Origin: Ottelia alismoides
Taxonomy: Eukaryota; Streptophyta; Magnoliopsida; Alismatales; Hydrocharitaceae
Reading direction: 5' to 3'
Length of the DNA: 64,000 nucleotides
NCBI GenBank assembly: GCA_037367405.1
Contig: JAZKJV010003124.1
Span: forward strand, 538,097-602,096
In this document: in pieces, positions 58,570 to 64,000 of the stretch
Layout: each line of letters starts with the position of its first letter
Position numbering within the stretch: position 1 is the first letter of the stretch
Notes under the pieces: generated by a model
Database searches by the model: none
What the model saw: only the letters and a program-made list of their open reading frames with translations
What the model was told of the DNA's origin: nothing
Made by a program: the position numbers and the translations under genes

Positions 58570-61170
58570 TGATGAATCCCCATTCGTCACTCTTTATTCC
58601 TTTATTTTAGCTAGAAACATTGGCAAAATACCATGTAAATACCTGTAAATACAATAATTTGTCAAAATGCATGCATCATGTAAATAACCATAATTAGCAT
58701 GTTTTTGCATAAAAATAAAGGAATAAAGAAATAAAGAAAAGGAGGGAAATATTTAGAATAAATATTGAGTGACCCAAACCCAAGGGAGGGCTCGATTAGG
58801 GCCTGACCGTAAAATAAAATAAGTAGAGAGAGATAGGGTAACTCAACATGGTGCAAATATCCCTCTATGTGTAAATAGTCTATTTTCTAAAAATAAAAAT
58901 ATGTGTGTGTTTCTCATATTCTGTACATATTTATAAAAATAAAATAAAAATGGGAAAATAAAAGAAAAATAAAAATAAATAAATTCTCTCTAGTGTATAT
59001 ATACCATGTACATAAAATACAAGACCTAATTAATTCACCCTTGTAAATACCTAATAAAAATTCAATAAAAATATTTTTATATTCCTTATTTTATGTTGTA
59101 AATAAATAAAATATAAAATAGGGATAATTGTGCAAAAAAACTAAAAATAAAAATAAAAAATACATATGTAAATATACTTGTATATAATAATAATATAATG
59201 TAAATACCTAATTTATTTTTCAAAAATAAATAAAAATCACTAAAAAATACTTTGAAAATAAATAAACATTTTTCATGTTGCAAATATTTTCAAATAAAAT
59301 CATTTTCTATTTTAAAATGATTTTACAAATAATAAATAAATGGCAGCTCCTGATTGGTCCACAGGGATGTTGACCCCCAGTCAACTCCCCCCCCCCAGGA
59401 CCACCAGCTCCGCATACCCGGTCACCAACCCAATTTCTCCCATTTTTCATGACCAGATCCGCCATCCATATCCCTAAACCCGAGCTCCGATTACTCTTGA
59501 TTCATCATTGATCCACGCACGGGGGATCGTCCTAGGGATCTGTGCATCAGCATGCCCTACTCGAATCCATTTCTACCGGATCTCCACCACTACTTAGCTC
59601 AGCTCTGCCACTCATTTCAGACCACCTTCGGCCACCGTTTCACACTCCTAGGACCTCCGTCTCCTACCCTTGAGTGACAGCAAGCCCCCGGAGGCGTTGC
59701 AGCGAGGATTGAAGCGCTCTAGCCCCAGGTCCGGTGATTCTCACCGCCGTGCTCCGTCCGAAGGAGCTCGAGCCTCTGGAGACGTCGCTCCATTGAGTCA
59801 AGGACCACAGGAGGTCACCCACCTCCAGCACAGATGTCTACGATGTCAGGTGCCCTCAATACCATTTAGAACACCTTCCATTTCGATTTCGCGATTTAGC
59901 GCCGCCGACCTTCGCCGGCCTTTCGCTCCGCTCCAATCAGCCATTCAACCATCCGACCTCAAACCATCTTCATGAGACTTCTCCCCATCGTCTACGCCCC
60001 TCCGATCATCCTGACTAGCCCCAGAGCAGGACCTCCGCTTTCCTCCACCGTCGCTTCGCTGGAGAGCGCCACCCCGACTCGCTTACGCACCCCCTCCGCT
60101 CGTAACCAGGTCGAGGCACTTTGCCCTCGACCCATGATTTGTTCTGTGCAGATTTGCTGGTCAAAGGACCCCATCTGGGGTCCAACTGGTTCAGGCACAG
60201 GAGCTCCGAGCCTTCATCATCGCCGGAGCATCTCCGACATCTCCGGCCCCATCTGAGCGCATCAGGAGCTGCGGAACATCGCCAGGAGCATTTCGCCCAA
60301 TTAAGCAGCATCCGAGGAGCCCTCCATCGTACGTATTGGGCCGACGAAGTTCACCGGCGAGCTGTTCTTCGAGGATCTCCAGCCACCGTCCGATCGAGCT
60401 CCAGGTCCAGTTCTGATCTTGACCATACGTTCGCGAGAGCCCTCCACCGTTAGATCTATCTCAGGGTTGCATCTGGAGCGTCGATCAAGCCGAAGAGACG
60501 TCATCTCTCAGCCATCCGATCTTCCATGTGGCGTCACCTTCTGTCGTTGATTATTAATAACGAGGGCAATTTGTACTTAGGCCCTCCTTTGTTTTGATAT
60601 TTTAGTTTAGTCCTATAAATATTAGTTTCAGTTGTTTTTATTTTGGAAAATCTGCACTTTGGACCTTGTGTTTTTGCATTCTGGTCCCTGTTTTGTAGAG
60701 ACACGTGCTTCGACACGTGAGTTTCTGAGTATTTTGCATGTGTGGGCTTGGGGTTTATCTGATGTTATGAATTGAAATTTTATTTCTGATATTTGTACTT
60801 ATACTCCTGTGTGTATTGATTTGGAACATGTGATGAAATTTATGTTAATTTTTCCTAAGATGACCCTATAGTTTTCGCACGTGTTTCTTTTAAGCCCCTA
60901 AAAGTAATTTTTATTACATACAGATCCTTGTATACTGTGTATCTTGTCTTGATTGAATAAAATATCAAATCAAACCCGAATCAAGTGAAATTTGGACACG
61001 TGGCTCCTGCCAATGTGTAAAATTTCCTAAATTTTTGGAACATTTTTCTTTCTTTTTGCTACTTTTTAAAAATTGAAAACCTTCATTTTTGCTACTGTCT
61101 GGAATAGAAAATCACCTAAAAATATAAACACTTTTCCAAAAATTCTAAAAAAAAATTAGGATTGTTTGTT

Positions 61171-62340
61171 GGGATTTTTACCTGGCAGACCCTATAATCT
61201 TTGTCAATTACCTCTACGACCTTTGAAATATCGTAATTCCTCCCTCACCCTCGTAAACTTGTTAACCTTTACTCTACAGACCCTGTGGTTAATCCTCATC
61301 CATTAAGCCATTAAAGTTAACCGTATTATGTTATCTTCTTGTACATTATGCCCATTTTATCTATCAAATTTACCATAAGTGCCACTCCCTCTCCCTCCCC
61401 CTTCTTAGCCTCCATTGCTCCCCCCGGCGGCCGACGCTCCACCGGCTCCATGCTCGAAGCACCCCGGCGGAACACCCCCCTCCCCCCCGCGGCGGTCGGC
61501 GCTCCACCGCCTCTATCCCCTGCTTGGCACCCCCACCCCACCCGCACCTCCCCAGGTCGAACCCCTCGCCGCTCCCCACCCCCTCCCGCTGTGGCTCCCC
61601 AGGTGGAGCCCCCCGCCGCCTCCGCCTCCCCACCCCCGCCCCCTCCCCCCGTGCCATCCCAGGTCGCCTCCCCGTGCCTCCCCAAGGTTGAAGCCCCCGC
61701 GCCTCCCCAGGTCGCGCCTCCGCCGCCTCCCCAGGTCGAGTCTCCCCCTCCACCCGCGCCTTCCCAACTCGAGCCCACCGCCACCCGCGCCTCCGCAGGT
61801 CGTGCCACCCGCGCCTCCCCCAAGTCGAGCCCCCTGCCACCCTAACCTCCACAGGTTGAAGATACCCCCCCTGTGGCGGCTGGCGCTCCACCTCCGCCTC
61901 CCCACCCCCGCCCCCTCCCCCCGTGCCTCCCCCAGGTCGCCCCGCCCCTGCCACCCGCACATCCTCAGGTCGAAGATACCACCCCCCCCGGGTCCCCCGC
62001 TCCCCCCCAGGTCGGTGCCCCTCCTCTGACCCTGCCGTGTCCCCTGATCGAGCCCTCTCCTGGCCCAGCCGCCTCCCTAATCGAGCCCTCCCCTGGCCCA
62101 GCCGCCTCCCTGCTCGAGCCGGCCGTTTTTTTTCTCTGGGTTAATTCTACCTGTCGGATCGTGGTTGATTAGATTAACTCAGTTTTAACCCACCCAAGTT
62201 AGCTTAAGATGTGTCAATTTAACGGTAGGGTTCGTGGGGTAAGACGGAGCAAGTTTACGGGATCGATGGAGGAATTACGTTGTTTCAAAGGTCGTAGAGG
62301 TAATTGGCAAAGATCATAGGGTCTGCCGGGTAAAAATCCC
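61171..62340. mobile_element. Mutator-like element with GC-rich proline-repeat cargo (Pack-MULE candidate)
   Basis: The terminal inverted repeats are about 90 bp, both beginning GGGATTTTTACC and sharing CAATTACCTCTACGACCTTT, with a handful of mismatches. The flanks are a perfect 9-bp duplication TTGTTTGTT (61162-61170 and 62341-62349), diagnostic for Mutator-like transposition. The interior (about 61380-62130) is extremely GC-rich and open on the plus strand (61339-61845), encoding Pro/Ala/Ser repeats such as PPPPPPVPSQV and APPQVAPPPPPQVESPPPP. There is no transposase. It may be a captured fragment of a proline-rich host gene or an expanded minisatellite. Confidence 0.88.
62045..62110. repeat. 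33-bp tandem repeat inside the MULE
   Basis: Two adjacent 33-bp units (62045-62077 and 62078-62110), each with ATCGAGCCCTC and CTGGCCCAGCCGCCTCCC, plus a partial third at 62111. The period is a multiple of three. Confidence 0.85.
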
Positions 62341-63022
62341 TTGTTTGTTTTGTTGTTTTCCTGCTTCTATCAAATTTTTTGTGTCATTTGGATTTATAAA
62401 ACCCCTAAAATCGTAAAACCCTAAAAATCTTATAAAAATTCTTAAAAATTATACAAAATTCAAAAAATGCAAACTCTTTTTCTGTAGCTTAGTTTTTGTA
62501 TATATTTTTTTAATAAAAATTGCCATCTGATTTCTATAGGCTAAATAGTTATTTTTAATTAGCCTATCAAATCTGACTGTACATTTTGCCACTGTTTTCC
62601 CCCTTTTTCAATTTATATAAAATCAATTAAAAACTACAAAATTTCCATAAAATTGCCAAAAACACTTAAAAATATAAAAAACATAAAAATAATTTTATTT
62701 CATTTTTTGAGCATTTTGGGAGTGTTTAATAAATAGTTAATTTTGCTCTTTTATCCATTTTCTTATATAATTAAAAACATAAAAAATTTAAAAACACCTA
62801 AAATCCAAAAAAATATTTTCTCTCTTTATTTTATCTTTTTGATTACTTCGTAGGCTCTTTTGAGCCAATCCGTGCTCCTTGAGTTCGACCCTGGTTGCTA
62901 TACCAGGTTAAATAAATAGCGAAGACCGCTATTCGGATTTTATTTCTGATTACTCTTCTTGGTGGTCTCTCTTTTCTTGTTGATCGATTTTCGAGGGATT
63001 GAGATCGCAACGACCCGTGACA

Positions 63023-64000
63023 TTTATCTCCCTTAGTCTCTCGTCGATTTATTGGTCACTAGAATGACGTCTCTAACCAACTGGAGAGGAATTTGAGAAA
63101 CTGGAAACAATGAAATGGTGTCTAGTAGAGCATTTAAATGATTAATAGCTATCAAAAATTGAAATCTCTCTAAAAATGCATATTAGCTTAAAGAATTGTG
63201 GGAGAGAAGAACATCTATAGAAGTCTTTTCTTTGTTGTTGTAAGTTGTGTATTTTCCAAAATAAGTATGGGATTCTTTATATAGTGGAAGGATTGGACCT
63301 TTGAAAATATGATCATTGGAAACAAATATGGTAGAGAATCATGGAGGTTCTACTTGGTTGACCAGTTAGCAAAGATATATTATTGATCAAGGCTCTTAAA
63401 TGGTCGAATGGGAGGTGATCAATCATGTACAAACCATTGATTGATCAGTCTCGCAATAAAAGCAATTAACAAATGATCAGTCATATATCAAAGTTTGTTC
63501 ATCAAGGCTAGTGGATCAAGAGCCGAAGATGATTGATCAAGTCAAGTTCTGAGCTGGTATTATCTGATCGGTTCTTGATTTGCCAAGTTCTCCAAGCTGA
63601 TGCGCTTAAGCTTACAACTTGATACAATGAATACAATAATTCGATAATCAAACTATATCAAGTTACGACAATAATAAAACTTTTTGAAATGGGCTTTTGA
63701 TCCTTTTGATATCTTCTTGAATTCTTTGAACAAGATGTATTCTTGCAAGTTAAAAATACAATAGTATACGGGCAACTTATGATACATTTGTTCTATCATT
63801 AAATCCAAAGTACAAGAGAAAATAAGACCAAGTTCTTTAAACTAGGAAAAAACTAACACCACCTTCACTAATAGGTAGAACTACTTCGGCCTGAGAATGT
63901 GTACGAGTGATAAATCGATAATGAAAGTAGGTTTAGTAAGATTAATAGATGTAGTAAGGGGAGGTTATCAAATTTTTTCGATGGGACACATTGTATGATA
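63023..64000. other. Unassigned AT-rich tail
   Basis: No gene is visible. Several TGATCAATC / GATTGATCA motifs in both orientations occur at 63415-63545, which suggests part of another LTR or promoter-like repeat that continues beyond the window. No boundaries can be set. Confidence 0.4.

Larger units (their letters stand above)
58570..63022 (+). repeat. Element C 3' LTR, interrupted by a Mutator-like element
   Basis: It starts TGATGAATCCCCATTCG directly after the purine tract. It shares the D-family layout: an AT-rich start, a block with CTGATTGGTCCACAG and CCAGTCAACTCC near 59350-59390, a GC-rich core to 60535, then AT-rich sequence. Near the end, GTTCGACCCTGG (62883) resembles the U5 of D. 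The proposed end CCCGTGACA (63022) is tentative. Without the MULE and its duplication it would be about 3.27 kb. Confidence 0.7.

Noticed and set aside
59670..60453. Plus-strand open frames of about 100 codons in GC-rich sequence
   Set aside because: This is the GC-rich core of element C's 3' LTR, with the same layout as D and no domain.

Overview
This window is plant nuclear DNA from a large, transposon-rich genome. The evidence is the families present: Athila-lineage Ty3/gypsy elements with a tRNA-Asp-type primer site, Ty1/copia, TRIM, hAT, Mutator-like and RTE-type LINE sequences, all against an AT-rich background. A monocot is my guess, but nothing here proves it. I see no convincing host gene, rRNA, tRNA or CRISPR array. 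Nearly everything that can be interpreted is mobile DNA, much of it nested and bounded by exact target-site duplications (TSDs).

Layout, left part (1-21881). A fold-back array with TA microsatellites occupies 1-985. A 5'-truncated LINE tail follows (1738-2195, minus), then a non-autonomous hAT (2277-3432) that may sit inside an older MITE, and a probable copia LTR (3971-4378). Two members of one TRIM family lie about 100 bp apart in opposite orientations: a solo LTR (4722-4928, TSD GATTC) and a complete element (5024-5610, TSD ATCAA). A decayed Ty1/copia element with very long 2.6 kb LTRs fills 6852-17423 (TSD TTTAT). 17424-21881 has no recognisable gene.

Layout, right part (21882-63022). 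This is a nested Athila neighbourhood. A mosaic of LTR pieces and a 3' non-coding region lies at 21882-29510. A decayed plus-strand Athila ('element C') has its pol split into 29511-31468, 50188-51828 and 55725-56508. Its RT was interrupted by a young, near-intact minus-strand Athila ('element B', 31469-50187, TSD ACTAC). Its integrase was interrupted by a 3.9 kb solo LTR ('element D', 51829-55724, TSD CATCC). C's 3' LTR (58570 to about 63022) was in turn hit by a Mutator-like element with a GC-rich proline-repeat cargo (61171-62340, TSD TTGTTTGTT). The last kilobase is unassigned.

Most unusual points. (1) Element B carries a third, partial LTR plus an 18-nt primer-binding site between gag and pro-pol. 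This internal copy stops just where plus-strand strong-stop DNA should stop. (2) Behind the pol stop codon both B and C carry four spaced stem-loops, and seven of the eight end in a copy of the element's own polypurine tract; the array begins about 135 nt after the stop in both. (3) The hairpin just upstream of the true polypurine tract keeps its pairing through compensating changes in three elements. (4) A GTAGATC palindrome or half-site sits at a similar depth in the U3 of several LTR families. Family assignments rest on motifs read by eye; no database search was possible.
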